A DNA stretch of 64,000 bases, from assembly GCA_009738435.1 (NCBI GenBank), contig CP046522.1, forward strand, positions 3,627,249 through 3,691,248, given 5' to 3'. The notes below the pieces were generated by a model that was not told the origin of the DNA, did not search any database, and worked only from the letters and a program-made list of their open reading frames with translations. Both the position numbers and the translations under genes were made by a program. Origin of the DNA: Clostridium bovifaecis. Lineage in GTDB: Bacteria; Bacillota; Clostridia; Clostridiales; Clostridiaceae. Shown here one piece after another: positions 8,682-17,791 of this stretch; the first letter of the stretch is position 1, and each line of letters opens with the position of its first letter.

Positions 8682-9666
8682 AGGTTACCAATCTGAAATA
8701 ATAAAAATATATGAAGATATAAGACGTGAAGAAGAAACTGCTCTAAAAAAAAGGAAACAAGAAATATATGAAAAAATTCCTAGAATCGCAGATATCGATA
8801 AACAGATAAACACACTTTGTGTGCATATATCTATAAGCTCCTTTAAACCTATAGAAAACCGTGAAGAATATTTAAAAAATTTAAAAGAACAGTTAACAGA
8901 TCTTAGGATAGCTAAGTCTGAGCTGTTAGTATCTTATGGCTATGATATTAACTACTTAAATTTAAACTACAGATGTAAAAAGTGCAAGGATACAGGATTT
9001 ATTGGAATTAATCGTTGCGATTGTTATAAACAAAATCTAGTTAAGCTATACTATGCAAATTCTGAGTTAAACCAAATATTGAAGGTTAATAATTTTAACA
9101 ACTTTAAATATGAGTATTATCCTACAGGTCGTACCAGTGATAATATAAAAGGTCCACGAAAAAATATAGAAGAAATTGTTAAAATCAGTATGTACTTTAT
9201 TGAAACCTTCTCAACTTCTACTGACAATCTTCTATTTTACGGAAACTCAGGTACTGGAAAAACCTTTTTAACTCACTGCATAGCAAAAGAACTTTTAGAT
9301 AGAGGCTGCTTAGTCATCTATAAGACTGCAGAAGAACTGATTAAAAATCTAAGAGAAGTCCGTTTAGAAAATAATTCAGAGGCAGAAGACTTGCTTGTAA
9401 ACTGTGACTTATTAGTTATTGACGATTTAGGAACTGAGCAAATAAATAATTTTTCTAAGACCGAGTTATTTAATTTAATAAATCGGAGATTATTAAAAGG
9501 CAAGAAAATGATTGTTTCAACTAATTATACCTTAGAAGAACTTTCAAAAACATACTCAGAACGAATAACCTCAAGGCTTTTTGGTAATTTTACTCTATGT
9601 AAATTTTATGGAGATGATATTAGAGTAAAAATAAATTTAAATAAGATAAAATCACAGAATTTATAA
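8674..9666 (+). CDS. DnaC/DnaI-like helicase-loader ATPase
   Basis: AAA+ ATPase of the DnaC/DnaI/IstB group, presumed loader of the replicative helicase with the DnaD protein. An N-terminal coiled region is followed by a cysteine cluster CKKCKDTGFIG..CDC (near residue 107, a zinc-binding knuckle usual in the Firmicute family), Walker A YGNSGTGKTFL and Walker B LLVIDDLGTE, then an arginine-finger region around YSERITSRLF. The start is ATG 8674 or the in-frame ATG 8668; both lie inside the dnaD 3' end. No transposase is nearby, so an IstB role is unlikely. Confidence 0.87.
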   Translation: MIKGYQSEIIKIYEDIRREEETALKKRKQEIYEKIPRIADIDKQINTLCVHISISSFKPIENREEYLKNLKEQLTDLRIAKSELLVSYGYDINYLNLNYRCKKCKDTGFIGINRCDCYKQNLVKLYYANSELNQILKVNNFNNFKYEYYPTGRTSDNIKGPRKNIEEIVKISMYFIETFSTSTDNLLFYGNSGTGKTFLTHCIAKELLDRGCLVIYKTAEELIKNLREVRLENNSEAEDLLVNCDLLVIDDLGTEQINNFSKTELFNLINRRLLKGKKMIVSTNYTLEELSKTYSERITSRLFGNFTLCKFYGDDIRVKINLNKIKSQNL

Positions 9667-9672
9667 TAAAAA

Positions 9673-9702
9673 AGCTATTACACTAATAAAAGTGTAATAG
9701 CT
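9673..9702. terminator. bidirectional intrinsic terminator
   Basis: AGCTATTACACT and AGTGTAATAGCT form a 12-bp stem flanked by A-run and T-run; it ends the dnaD-dnaC-like transcript. Confidence 0.9.
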
Positions 9703-9774
9703 TTTTTATTATAAATTATTTAGGAAAGTATATTTTCATATATATTAAGTTGTATTGCATTTTTCTAAAAAAAT

Positions 9775-9805
9775 AAAAAGCTTTAAGTTTAAACTTAAAG
9801 CTTTT

Positions 9806-9806
<1 letters not shown>
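9775..9806 (-). terminator. terminator of the tRNA operon
   Basis: Perfect 32-nt palindrome AAAAAGCTTTAAGTTT plus its complement immediately after the last tRNA-Thr, with a T-run on the minus strand. Confidence 0.85.
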
Positions 9807-9881
<75 letters not shown>

Positions 9882-9886
9882 TTATA

Positions 9887-9963
9887 TGGCGACCCAGAAG
9901 GGACTCGAACCCTCGACCTCCGGCGTGACAGGCCGGCACTCTAACCAACTGAGCCACTGGGCC
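9887..9963 (-). tRNA. tRNA-Asp(GTC), unit 1
   Basis: 77-nt cloverleaf with CCA; acceptor GGCCCAG/CTGGGTC, loop CTGTCAC gives anticodon GTC. Confidence 0.95.
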
Positions 9964-9975
9964 ATATATATTTTG

Positions 9976-10051
9976 TGGTGGGCACAACAGGGCTCGAACC
10001 TGTGACCCTCTGCTTGTAAGGCAGATGCTCTCCCAGCTGAGCTATGCGCCC
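9976..10051 (-). tRNA. tRNA-Val(TAC), unit 1
   Basis: 76-nt cloverleaf with CCA; acceptor GGGCGCA/TGTGCCC, loop CTTACAA gives anticodon TAC. Confidence 0.95.
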
Positions 10052-10056
10052 ACAAA

Positions 10057-10131
10057 TGGTGACTCCTAGGGGAATCGAACCCCTGTTACCACCGTGAAAG
10101 GGTGGTGTCTTGACCGCTTGACCAAGGAGCC
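10057..10131 (-). tRNA. tRNA-Glu(TTC), unit 1
   Basis: 75-nt cloverleaf with CCA; acceptor GGCTCCT/AGGAGTC, loop CTTTCAC gives anticodon TTC. Confidence 0.95.
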
Positions 10132-10146
10132 ATATTATAATTTTAA

Positions 10147-10222
<76 letters not shown>

Positions 10223-10227
10223 TTATA

Positions 10228-10304
10228 TGGCGACCCAGAAGGGACTCGAACCCTCGACCTCCGGCGTGACAGGCCGGCACTCTAACCAACTGAGCCACTG
10301 GGCC
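10228..10304 (-). tRNA. tRNA-Asp(GTC), unit 2
   Basis: Same sequence as the unit 1 tRNA-Asp, CCA encoded, anticodon GTC. Confidence 0.95.
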
Positions 10305-10317
10305 ATATATATTTTTG

Positions 10318-10393
10318 TGGTGGGCACAACAGGGCTCGAACCTGTGACCCTCTGCTTGTAAGGCAGATGCTCTCCCAGCTGAGCTATGCGCCC
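10318..10393 (-). tRNA. tRNA-Val(TAC), unit 2
   Basis: Same sequence as the unit 1 tRNA-Val; its spacer to tRNA-Asp is one T longer than in unit 1. Confidence 0.95.
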
Positions 10394-10398
10394 ACAAA

Positions 10399-10473
10399 TG
10401 GTGACTCCTAGGGGAATCGAACCCCTGTTACCACCGTGAAAGGGTGGTGTCTTGACCGCTTGACCAAGGAGCC
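10399..10473 (-). tRNA. tRNA-Glu(TTC), unit 2
   Basis: Same sequence as the unit 1 tRNA-Glu, CCA encoded, anticodon TTC. Confidence 0.95.
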
Positions 10474-10488
10474 ATATTATAATTTTAA

Positions 10489-10564
<76 letters not shown>

Positions 10565-10569
10565 TTATA

Positions 10570-10646
10570 TGGCGACCCAGAAGGGACTCGAACCCTCGAC
10601 CTCCGGCGTGACAGGCCGGCACTCTAACCAACTGAGCCACTGGGCC
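10570..10646 (-). tRNA. tRNA-Asp(GTC), unit 3
   Basis: Third identical copy, CCA encoded, anticodon GTC. Confidence 0.95.
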
Positions 10647-10659
10647 ATATATATTTTTG

Positions 10660-10735
10660 TGGTGGGCACAACAGGGCTCGAACCTGTGACCCTCTGCTTG
10701 TAAGGCAGATGCTCTCCCAGCTGAGCTATGCGCCC
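10660..10735 (-). tRNA. tRNA-Val(TAC), unit 3
   Basis: Third identical copy, CCA encoded, anticodon TAC. Confidence 0.95.
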
Positions 10736-10740
10736 ACAAA

Positions 10741-10815
10741 TGGTGACTCCTAGGGGAATCGAACCCCTGTTACCACCGTGAAAGGGTGGTGTCTTGACCG
10801 CTTGACCAAGGAGCC
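10741..10815 (-). tRNA. tRNA-Glu(TTC), unit 3
   Basis: Promoter-proximal first gene of the transcript, CCA encoded, anticodon TTC. Confidence 0.95.
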
Positions 10816-10870
10816 ATATTATATTCCATAGGGTGTCTTCACAACTTTATTTTCACACCCGACGAAGAAT

Positions 10871-10899
10871 ATAATACCTTAATATGAGCTAAGTGTCAA
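10871..10899 (-). promoter_or_regulatory. promoter of the tRNA operon
   Basis: Minus strand TTGACA (10894-10899), 17-nt spacer, TATTAT (10871-10876), about 55 nt before the first tRNA-Glu. It is the only strong promoter I see for the twelve tRNAs. Confidence 0.8.
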
Positions 10900-10955
10900 C
10901 ATATTTTGTACATTTTTTTGTGTTTTTTATTTCCACATTAATATACGGCATAATT

Positions 10956-11768
10956 TTACTTATTATCTGGCTTATATCCTATGGTCTCCATTATTATTAA
11001 TGCTGTGTCCTCTATAGCTCTTTTAGTTACATCTATAGTTTTACAACGTAATCTTCTCATAACTTTATCTGCGTAATCTAATTCCTCTAATATTCTTTCT
11101 CCGTTGGCATATTCTATTTCTCTATATCCAGCTTTAACTTTGCCTAACCTATGTTTTCTTATTTCCATAAGAGTTATCGGATCTATAGTGAGTCCAATTA
11201 TTTTTTTCCTATCTACAGTAAATATTTCTTCTGGAAGCGGCACTTCTGGCATTAATGGTATGTTTAATGCTTTTATACCCTTATTAGCTAGATACATACA
11301 TAAAGGAGTTTTCGATGTTCTTGAAAGCCCTACTAATATAACATCTGCATTTTTTATACCACTGTAACTCTTACTGTCATCATATTGAATTGCAAATTCC
11401 ATAGCCTCTATCTTTTTATAATATTCATCATCCATCTTCCAAACAGCGCCTGGTTTATATTCTGGCTGCTTTCCAGACATTCTAGATAAGGTACTAATAC
11501 ATGGCCCTAATATATTAATTATGTTTATTCCCTTCTCTATACACCTTTGAACTAGAAATTCTCTTACATCTACTAATACTATAGTTGATACAATTGCTGA
11601 ATTTCTTGGTTCCTTTACGCTTTCCATGAATCTAATTACATCTTCTGGGCTCTTTATGTAGGGAACTCTCTGTACATGTATGTCATCGTCAAATTGATTA
11701 GCTGAAGCTCTAGCTACCAACTCTGCCGTTTCCCCTATAGAGTCTGATACTGCATATAAAGTTATCAT
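10956..11768 (-). CDS. ppsR: pyruvate,phosphate dikinase / PEP synthase regulatory kinase-phosphorylase
   Basis: DUF299 bifunctional regulator that, in characterised homologues, phosphorylates (ADP-dependent) and dephosphorylates (Pi-dependent) pyruvate,phosphate dikinase or PEP synthase at a Thr next to the catalytic His. The 270 residues carry the family P-loop GLSRTSKTPLCMYLA near residue 150, the N-terminal YAVSDSIGETAE and the C-terminal RLRCKTIDVTKRAIEDTA. The start is ATG 11768, preceded by GGGGGT; the in-frame TTG 11774 is less likely. The target (PPDK versus PEP synthase) cannot be told from this window; PPDK is usual in clostridia. Confidence 0.88.
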   Translation of the reverse strand: MITLYAVSDSIGETAELVARASANQFDDDIHVQRVPYIKSPEDVIRFMESVKEPRNSAIVSTIVLVDVREFLVQRCIEKGINIINILGPCISTLSRMSGKQPEYKPGAVWKMDDEYYKKIEAMEFAIQYDDSKSYSGIKNADVILVGLSRTSKTPLCMYLANKGIKALNIPLMPEVPLPEEIFTVDRKKIIGLTIDPITLMEIRKHRLGKVKAGYREIEYANGERILEELDYADKVMRRLRCKTIDVTKRAIEDTALIIMETIGYKPDNK

Positions 11769-11905
11769 TAACAATACCCCCTATTTTTCTGCTATTAAGC
11801 GACCTTATATTGAAATAATAAACCTATTTTCAGTATATTTCAACAATTTTTACTTCTACTGCTTTATACTTTAGCAAAATAATTTAATTCTATTCTTAAC
11901 ATAAG

Positions 11906-11934
11906 TTTACAGTTTTAATTTATTAATATATGAT
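11906..11934 (+). promoter_or_regulatory. sigma-A promoter
   Basis: TTTACA (11906-11911), 17 nt, TATGAT (11929-11934), 40 nt before the TTG start of the flavoprotein gene. Confidence 0.65.
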
Positions 11935-11973
11935 AAAATTATAAACGTACTACACAAAAAAGGAGCGATAGCC

Positions 11974-13227
11974 TTGAAACATGATATTATTGTAGTAGGT
12001 GGCGGTTCATCTGGAATTATAGCTGCTATTACTGCTAAAAACTTAGGCGCTGATGTGGCAATAATTGAGAGCAATAATAGAATAGGGAAAAAGCTACTTA
12101 CTACCGGTAACGGAAGATGCAATATTTCAAATAAAAATGTAAACTCCAGTAGGTTTCATAGTGAAAATCCTAGTTTTTTTGAGCCGGTGCTAAATTCTTT
12201 TACTCTTTCCCATACCATGAGCTTTTTTAATGAACTTGGATTACCTATAGTTACTTTAGAAGAAGGTAAGATGTACCCTATGTCCTTACAAGCTTCTTCC
12301 GTAATAGATATATTAAAATCCTCCTTAGAAGAAAAGAATATCCCTATTTACTTGGATAGCAAGGTTACTGATATTAAGGCTTCTGAAAATGGCTTTAAAA
12401 TATATATTACCTCTCAGAGCATAGAATTTGAGTGTAATAAATTAATCCTTTGCTGTGGAGGAAAATCAGCCCCTAATACTGGTTCTGACGGCTCAGGCTT
12501 TACTTTAGCTAAAAAATTAGGGCATAATATCATAGAGCCTATTCCTGCACTTGTTCAATTAAAATTGAATTATAAGAAACTAAAAGCTCTATCCGGAGTT
12601 AAATTTGAGGGCTCTGCAGAAGTTTTTATTAATAATAAACCTATTCAAAAAGAATTTGGAGAAATACTATTTACTGACTATGGCATATCTGGCCCTCCCA
12701 TACTTCAGTTAAGCAGAAATGCCTCCAAAGGTATTTCTGAAGGTGAAAAAGTAACTTTGAAAGTGGATATGCTCAATAATCTCTCTCAAGAAGAGTTAAG
12801 AGACTTTTTTGAAAATCACTGGGGCGTATTTGGATATAGAAGTATTCATGACTCGTTTATAGGTATAATTAACAAAAAAATTATTCCCATTTTATTAAGA
12901 GAAAGTGGTATAGAAAATATTCATAAAACCTGTTGGGAATTAACTTGGAATGAAAAAGAATCTATATACAACTTACTTAAAGACTGGGAATTTGAAGTAA
13001 TAGGTACTAACGGGTTTAATAATGCTCAAGTAACTGCTGGAGGCGTAAACACCTTAGAAGTGGATTCAAATACTTTGCAATCTAAAGTTATCCCTGACCT
13101 TTACTTTTGCGGAGAAGTGTTAGATGTTGATGGAGATTGCGGCGGGTTCAACCTTCAATGGGCTTGGGCATCAGGATTTGTAGCCGGCAAGAATGCAGCA
13201 GAAAAAATTGCCGCGCAATTTTCTTAG
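11974..13227 (+). CDS. HI0933/BaiN-family NAD(P)/FAD-dependent flavoprotein
   Basis: A 417-residue flavoprotein of the HI0933 (YtfN/BaiN) family. The N-terminal dinucleotide motif is VVGGGSSGIIAAI, followed by the family signature TTGNGRCNISN; the C-terminal FAD motif is DLYFCGEVLDVDGDCGGFNLQWAWASG. Translation starts at TTG 11974 behind AAAGGAG. Some relatives reduce unsaturated steroid or bile-acid bonds, but most are uncharacterised, so no substrate is assigned. It is monocistronic between a promoter and a repeat-rich spacer. Confidence 0.85.
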   Translation: MKHDIIVVGGGSSGIIAAITAKNLGADVAIIESNNRIGKKLLTTGNGRCNISNKNVNSSRFHSENPSFFEPVLNSFTLSHTMSFFNELGLPIVTLEEGKMYPMSLQASSVIDILKSSLEEKNIPIYLDSKVTDIKASENGFKIYITSQSIEFECNKLILCCGGKSAPNTGSDGSGFTLAKKLGHNIIEPIPALVQLKLNYKKLKALSGVKFEGSAEVFINNKPIQKEFGEILFTDYGISGPPILQLSRNASKGISEGEKVTLKVDMLNNLSQEELRDFFENHWGVFGYRSIHDSFIGIINKKIIPILLRESGIENIHKTCWELTWNEKESIYNLLKDWEFEVIGTNGFNNAQVTAGGVNTLEVDSNTLQSKVIPDLYFCGEVLDVDGDCGGFNLQWAWASGFVAGKNAAEKIAAQFS

Positions 13228-13367
13228 GTTAGAGGTCGAGCCTAGGTTAGGCACCAAAGTGAGAAGTTAGAAAGTTAGAAAAGAAGTTTAAAATTTACAC
13301 TTTAAGCTAAAGTATACTTCTAACACTCTAACTGTGGCTCCGCCACCTAACCAGCGCCATACACTCT
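13228..13367. repeat. intergenic spacer with imperfect inverted repeats
   Basis: Contains GTTAGAAAGTTAGAA near 13267 facing TTCTAACACTCTAAC near 13313, and a small hairpin GTGGC-TCC-GCCAC at 13334-13346. No coding potential; looks like decayed repeat DNA. Confidence 0.5.
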
Positions 13368-13406
13368 AACCTGGAAGAAAAATGCTATGCATTTTTCTTC
13401 CAGGTT
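13368..13406. terminator. perfect 18-bp inverted repeat covering the thioesterase stop codon
   Basis: AACCTGGAAGAAAAATGC and its exact complement flank a 3-nt loop TAT. The stop codon of the minus-strand thioesterase (13385-13387) falls at the loop, and the right arm encodes its last residues. It probably acts as a bidirectional transcription end between the convergent genes. Confidence 0.65.
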
Positions 13407-14137
13407 GTTTCCCCTAGTGTTATTTCCTCTCCGCTTTCTTTTAAGATTTTATGAGAAAATATTATCTTATCTTCTATATTTTTAGAAGCAGTTAGTACTT
13501 TTATATTTTCCCCATACTTTGTTTCCTTTTTATACGTTATCTTCATGTTTATAAGAGTATAGTTTAGCACTATATCTAATGGTATACTTTCTATTAACCA
13601 AGCTGCATATTTTTCATTATTAACATGCCCATTAGTATCAATATCACTATATCTTACCTTAAATCCTATACTACTTTCTTCTTCAGATAGTTTGATTATG
13701 TTATCTACCTTTAAAATTTCATTGTTATCATCAGTTAAACCATAGACCTCCATTAAATGCGGCGTTACTCTCATAGGCTTTCTTTCCTTTATGTCAATTA
13801 AAAGCCATACTGAACTTGCAGTAGCTATTACTTCCTTCTCTAAGTTTAATATGTAAAATTTTCTGTATGCATAAAATTTCTTTGCAGCACAAGGTTCAGT
13901 CCTTACAATTATCTTTTCTCCATACATTGGATACTTAGTTACATTGATATCCCACTTATATAAAATCCATGCCATATTATTTTCTTTCATATAATCAATT
14001 CCAATGCCTAATTCTTCACTTTGAAATGTAGCAACATCATTAAAATAATCTATTAAACTTGTCATAAGTGCTTGCTTTCTATAATCTGCCTCATAATAAT
14101 GTACTTCATATTCTTTATCAGTTATAACTCTGCTCAT
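13385..14137 (-). CDS. acyl-ACP thioesterase
   Basis: Hydrolyses acyl-ACP to free fatty acid. The 250 residues form a double hot-dog fold of the FatA/FatB-like bacterial family. The second half carries YSDIDTNGHVNNEKY, with the Asp/Asn/His catalytic set (near residues 175-183). The N-terminal hot-dog spans VHYYEADYRKQALM to LLIDIKERKPMRV. Free-standing; it would link the fab operon products to free acids. Chain-length preference cannot be read from sequence. Confidence 0.88.
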   Translation of the reverse strand: MSRVITDKEYEVHYYEADYRKQALMTSLIDYFNDVATFQSEELGIGIDYMKENNMAWILYKWDINVTKYPMYGEKIIVRTEPCAAKKFYAYRKFYILNLEKEVIATASSVWLLIDIKERKPMRVTPHLMEVYGLTDDNNEILKVDNIIKLSEEESSIGFKVRYSDIDTNGHVNNEKYAAWLIESIPLDIVLNYTLINMKITYKKETKYGENIKVLTASKNIEDKIIFSHKILKESGEEITLGETTWKKNA

Positions 14138-14430
14138 AGCGTGTCTCCTTTTTAAAGCTTTAAATCTATTTTTTGGTAATCTGGCTATTGTCTTTTACTG
14201 CACTTCTGCCTGCACCTTCAGCTATCTAGTCCCTAATCAATGCATTATTCATAATAAAGCAGCTTTGCTAAATCTTATTCTTACGTCATCTACCACCTCT
14301 ACCTCAGATAGATTTATTATATACTCTTTTTTCACATATTTCCATAAAATTAAACAATAACCATATAATTAAATTTATGTTAACATATTTTATATCATTT
14401 TAAACTACTTATTCTATTTAGTGCAGCAAT
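14138..14430. other. intergenic region, nothing recognised
   Basis: AT-rich spacer upstream of the thioesterase; no ORF with a ribosome site and no clear structured RNA seen. It must contain the thioesterase promoter, but I could not pick one with confidence. Confidence 0.5.
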
Positions 14431-14477
14431 TATAAATAAAGGCACCAAAGTTAAAAACTTCAGTGCCTTTATTTATA
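14431..14477 (-). terminator. terminator after the DUF1858 gene
   Basis: 15-bp perfect stem TATAAATAAAGGCAC / GTGCCTTTATTTATA with a further AAGTT/AACTT pairing in the loop; works on either strand. Confidence 0.85.
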
Positions 14478-14479
14478 TA

Positions 14480-14671
14480 TTAAGCGTTTTGATTTAATGC
14501 TTCTAATAATTTTTCTATGTTCATGCCGTGAACCATAGCAGCTTCTTCTAATGTTTCTCCTTGAGCAGAAGGGCATCCTACACATCCCATTCCAAAGCTC
14601 ATTAATACTTCAACGCTGCTTGGGAAATTTCTAACGATTTCACCTATTGTCATATCCTTAGTTATTTTCAT
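14480..14671 (-). CDS. DUF1858 small redox-type protein
   Basis: A 63-residue DUF1858 protein. The start is set at ATG 14671 ([13 protein letters not shown]) behind GAGGTG. The conserved core is a CxxC in [12 protein letters not shown], followed by [10 protein letters not shown]. The domain also occurs fused to hybrid-cluster and sulfur/nitrite enzymes and is thought to bind a cofactor or metal, but its role is unknown. The Cys pair is intact. It lies 55 nt downstream of purA on the same strand, possibly cotranscribed. Confidence 0.85.
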   Translation of the reverse strand: MKITKDMTIGEIVRNFPSSVEVLMSFGMGCVGCPSAQGETLEEAAMVHGMNIEKLLEALNQNA

Positions 14672-14735
14672 TCTTAACACCTCACTTTACTGGATTTGAA
14701 ATATATTATACCAAACTTGTCGGAATTAATAAAGC

Positions 14736-16019
14736 CTAAATTTCGCCTATTTCTATAGTTTGATTTCTCTTAGGTCCTACAGACACTATAGATATCTTCG
14801 TTCCTGTAAATTCTTCGATTCTTTTTAAATATTTCTTTGCGTTTTCTGGGAATTCCTCATAGCTCCTTGCATCCGCAATGCTTTCATCCCATCCTTCAAA
14901 CTCTTCATATATAGGCTCGCATTTTGCTAAGTCTTCTAAGCAAGCTGGGAAATAATCTATGACCTTTCCTTCAAATTTGTATCCAGTACAAACTTTTATT
15001 TTATCTATTCCAGCAAGAGTATCTATTTTAGTTACAACAAAGCTTGTAAGTCCTGAGACTCTAGCTGCACTTTTTAAGATTACAAGGTCAAGCCATCCAC
15101 ATCTTCTAGCTCTTCCTGTATTCACTCCATATTCATGGCCCTTTTCTCTAAGCAAATCTCCCATTTCATCAACAAGTTCTGTTGGGAAAGGTCCTTTACC
15201 CACTCTTGTAGTATATGCCTTTGCTATTCCTACGGCTCCAGTTATAACAGTTGGACCAACACCTGCACCTGTACATACTCCACCAGCTATAGTGTTAGAA
15301 GATGTTACATAAGGATATGTTCCATAATCTATATCAAGTAAGAAGCCTTGAGCTCCTTCAAATAGTACATTTTTATTATTTTTTATTTCATCATATATCC
15401 TTACTGATATATCATCAACATATGGCTTTATTCTTTCAGCATATCCTATATATTCATTATATACAGTTTCAAAATCCAAGGTTTCTCCACCATAAAGGCT
15501 TATTATGGCATTTTTATCTTCTATATTTTGTTTTAACTTTTCCTCAAAAACCTCTCTGTGCATAAGGTCACATACTCTAATTCCACTTCTTTCGGCTTTA
15601 TCTGTATAACAAGGCCCTATTCCTCTTCCTGTAGTTCCTATATCATTTTTCCCTCTTGCTCTTTCTTTTAATCCATCAAGAATCTTATGATAAGGCATAA
15701 TAAGTTGTGCTCTATCACTTATTAAAAGCTTCTCCGGGGTAACTTTTACCCCTACACCTTCTAAATAATCCATTTCCTCAAATAAGGCCTTAGGATCAAC
15801 TACCACTCCATTACCTATAACATTAATTTTATCATCATATAATACTCCTGAAGGTATTAGACGAAGTTTGTATTGTTTATCTTCAACCTCAACAGTATGT
15901 CCAGCGTTGTTTCCTCCTTGAAATCTAACTACAACATCTGCTTTTTCAGCAAGGTAATCTGTCATCTTACCTTTTCCTTCATCTCCCCATTGAGCCCCTA
16001 GCACTATAAAAGCTGACAT
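14736..16019 (-). CDS. purA: adenylosuccinate synthetase
   Basis: GTP-dependent ligation of IMP and aspartate, first committed step to AMP. The 427-residue length is normal. Motifs: [14 protein letters not shown] at the N-terminus (catalytic Asp), [44 protein letters not shown] and the C-terminal [13 protein letters not shown] 16019 is preceded by GAGGAAAG. Confidence 0.97.
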   Translation of the reverse strand: MSAFIVLGAQWGDEGKGKMTDYLAEKADVVVRFQGGNNAGHTVEVEDKQYKLRLIPSGVLYDDKINVIGNGVVVDPKALFEEMDYLEGVGVKVTPEKLLISDRAQLIMPYHKILDGLKERARGKNDIGTTGRGIGPCYTDKAERSGIRVCDLMHREVFEEKLKQNIEDKNAIISLYGGETLDFETVYNEYIGYAERIKPYVDDISVRIYDEIKNNKNVLFEGAQGFLLDIDYGTYPYVTSSNTIAGGVCTGAGVGPTVITGAVGIAKAYTTRVGKGPFPTELVDEMGDLLREKGHEYGVNTGRARRCGWLDLVILKSAARVSGLTSFVVTKIDTLAGIDKIKVCTGYKFEGKVIDYFPACLEDLAKCEPIYEEFEGWDESIADARSYEEFPENAKKYLKRIEEFTGTKISIVSVGPKRNQTIEIGEI

Positions 16020-16178
16020 AAGCTTTCCTCACTTTCGTTATAAATTATGACTTAAGTTTGTTTATATACTCATTAGATTATATCTATTTATAGTATTTAC
16101 AACTTTTATCAAATATATTTTAACATATTATACTTTAATTTAGATAATTTTTATTAAACTCCTCTTCTGTCCATATAC

Positions 16179-17588
16179 CTATTTTTCTTTATTAACAATA
16201 TCCCTTGCAACTATAACCCCCGTAGCTGAAGCCTGCATAAGTCCTCTTGTTACACCTGCTCCATCTCCTATAGTATATAGATTTTCAATTTCTGTTTCAA
16301 AATTCTTATTAGTATCAAATTTGCTTGAATAGAATTTAACCTCTACACCATATAATAATGTATTTTTGCTGTAAAGTCCTGGAGCTATTTTATCAAATGC
16401 TTTTAATGCTTCCACAATTGATGTTAAATGTCTTTGTGGAAGTACAAAACTTAAATCCCCTGGTACTGCTCCCTTTAAAGTTGGTCTTGTAGTAGATTTT
16501 TTAAGCCTTGACTCATCTGTCCTTCTTCCATTTAAAAGATCTCCAAGTCTTTGAACCATTATAGGTCCGCCTGTTAACATGTTTCCAAGCTTTGCAATAT
16601 ACTGACCATAATCAATAGGTTGATTAAAAGGTTCTGTAAAAGAAGTTGAAACAAGCATAGCAAAATTGGTATTTTCTGTTCTAAGCTCAGCTTGAGAATA
16701 ACTATGTCCATTTACTACAGCAATGCCGTCATCATAATGCTCTTCTGAAACAACTCCACCTGGGTTCATGCAGAAAGTTCTTACCATGTTATCAAAGGTG
16801 TCAGAGTAATACACAAGCTTTGCCTCATATAAATCTTTTGTTAAATGATCCATTATAGAATTAGGTACTTCTACTCTGACCCCAATATCTACAGCGTTGT
16901 TTTTAGTGTTGATATTTAGCTTTTTAGCTTCTTTAGAAAGCCATTCTGCTCCACCTCGCCCTGGAGCCACTACAATATACTTACCTCTGACTTCTTTATC
17001 TCCTTCTTTAGTCTTTATGATAATACCTGATATCTTATTATCTTCAACGATTAATTCCTTAGCTTCACTTAACTCACTAAAATCAGTATTGGTGTTATTT
17101 ACAAGATGATGGTACATGCCTTTTAGAACATCATAGGCAAGTTCTGTTCCTAAATGCCTTACAGGGCACTCAATTAGACGTATATTGTGTTTACTTGCTT
17201 CATATTTAATTTCTTCAACTCTTTCATTATTTAAGCCATGAACAGTTTCATTTGCTCCAAACTCTAGATATATGCTATCACAATAATTTACTAATTTTTG
17301 AGCTTCTTCCTCTGAAAAATACTCCAATAGCCTTCCTCCTACTTCTGGGCTTAAGGAAAGCTTGCCATCTGAAAAAGCACCTGCTCCAGACCACCCGAAC
17401 GTTATTCCACACGGATTACAATTTACACATTTTCCAGTGATTCTGGCTGGGCAATTTCTTCTTTCTATATTTCTACCTTTATCAATTATTAAAACTTCGA
17501 TATTTGAATTCAACTTTGTTAGCTCTAGTGCAGTAAATATGCCTGCTGGGCCTGCTCCAACTATTATAACATCATAATTATTTTTCAT
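16179..17588 (-). CDS. FAD-dependent dehydrogenase (COG2509-like)
   Basis: A 469-residue flavoprotein. The N-terminal FAD motif is VIIVGAGPAGIFTALEL. A Cys-rich segment (NCPARITGKCVNCNPC, residues about 45-60) is followed by TFGWSGAGAFSDGKLS, the hallmark of the uncharacterised dehydrogenase family often described as geranylgeranyl-reductase-like. The C-terminal YTIGDGAGVTRGLMQASATG completes the FAD site. The Cys cluster could bind metal or iron-sulfur. Substrate unknown; single gene between purA and proC. Confidence 0.82.
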   Translation of the reverse strand: MKNNYDVIIVGAGPAGIFTALELTKLNSNIEVLIIDKGRNIERRNCPARITGKCVNCNPCGITFGWSGAGAFSDGKLSLSPEVGGRLLEYFSEEEAQKLVNYCDSIYLEFGANETVHGLNNERVEEIKYEASKHNIRLIECPVRHLGTELAYDVLKGMYHHLVNNTNTDFSELSEAKELIVEDNKISGIIIKTKEGDKEVRGKYIVVAPGRGGAEWLSKEAKKLNINTKNNAVDIGVRVEVPNSIMDHLTKDLYEAKLVYYSDTFDNMVRTFCMNPGGVVSEEHYDDGIAVVNGHSYSQAELRTENTNFAMLVSTSFTEPFNQPIDYGQYIAKLGNMLTGGPIMVQRLGDLLNGRRTDESRLKKSTTRPTLKGAVPGDLSFVLPQRHLTSIVEALKAFDKIAPGLYSKNTLLYGVEVKFYSSKFDTNKNFETEIENLYTIGDGAGVTRGLMQASATGVIVARDIVNKEK

Positions 17589-17748
17589 TGTTCATCCCTC
17601 CCTATCCATAGTATCAAAGCACAGATGCTTAGTCAATACAAAATACGAATCATATACTTTTATACGGTATAAATATTCGTGAATTGTATCAAGCAGTAAC
17701 TTCCATACAAGCTAAATTTACTTTTATGCATCTAAATTTATTACAAAA

Positions 17749-17784
17749 ATAAGTGAGCTGATATATAATCATCACCTCACTTAT
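17749..17784 (-). terminator. terminator of proC
   Basis: ATAAGTGAG / CTCACTTAT stem followed by TTTTTG on the minus strand. Confidence 0.75.
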
Positions 17785-17791
17785 CCCTATA

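Noticed and set aside
8668-9666. IstB-type IS21 helper ATPase
   Set aside because: No IstA transposase or IS ends nearby; the partner is a DnaD protein and the cysteine knuckle fits DnaC/DnaI-like loaders.
14959-15565. Several plus-strand ORFs of 68-117 codons opposite purA
   Set aside because: Complementary shadows of a conserved housekeeping gene, without ribosome sites.
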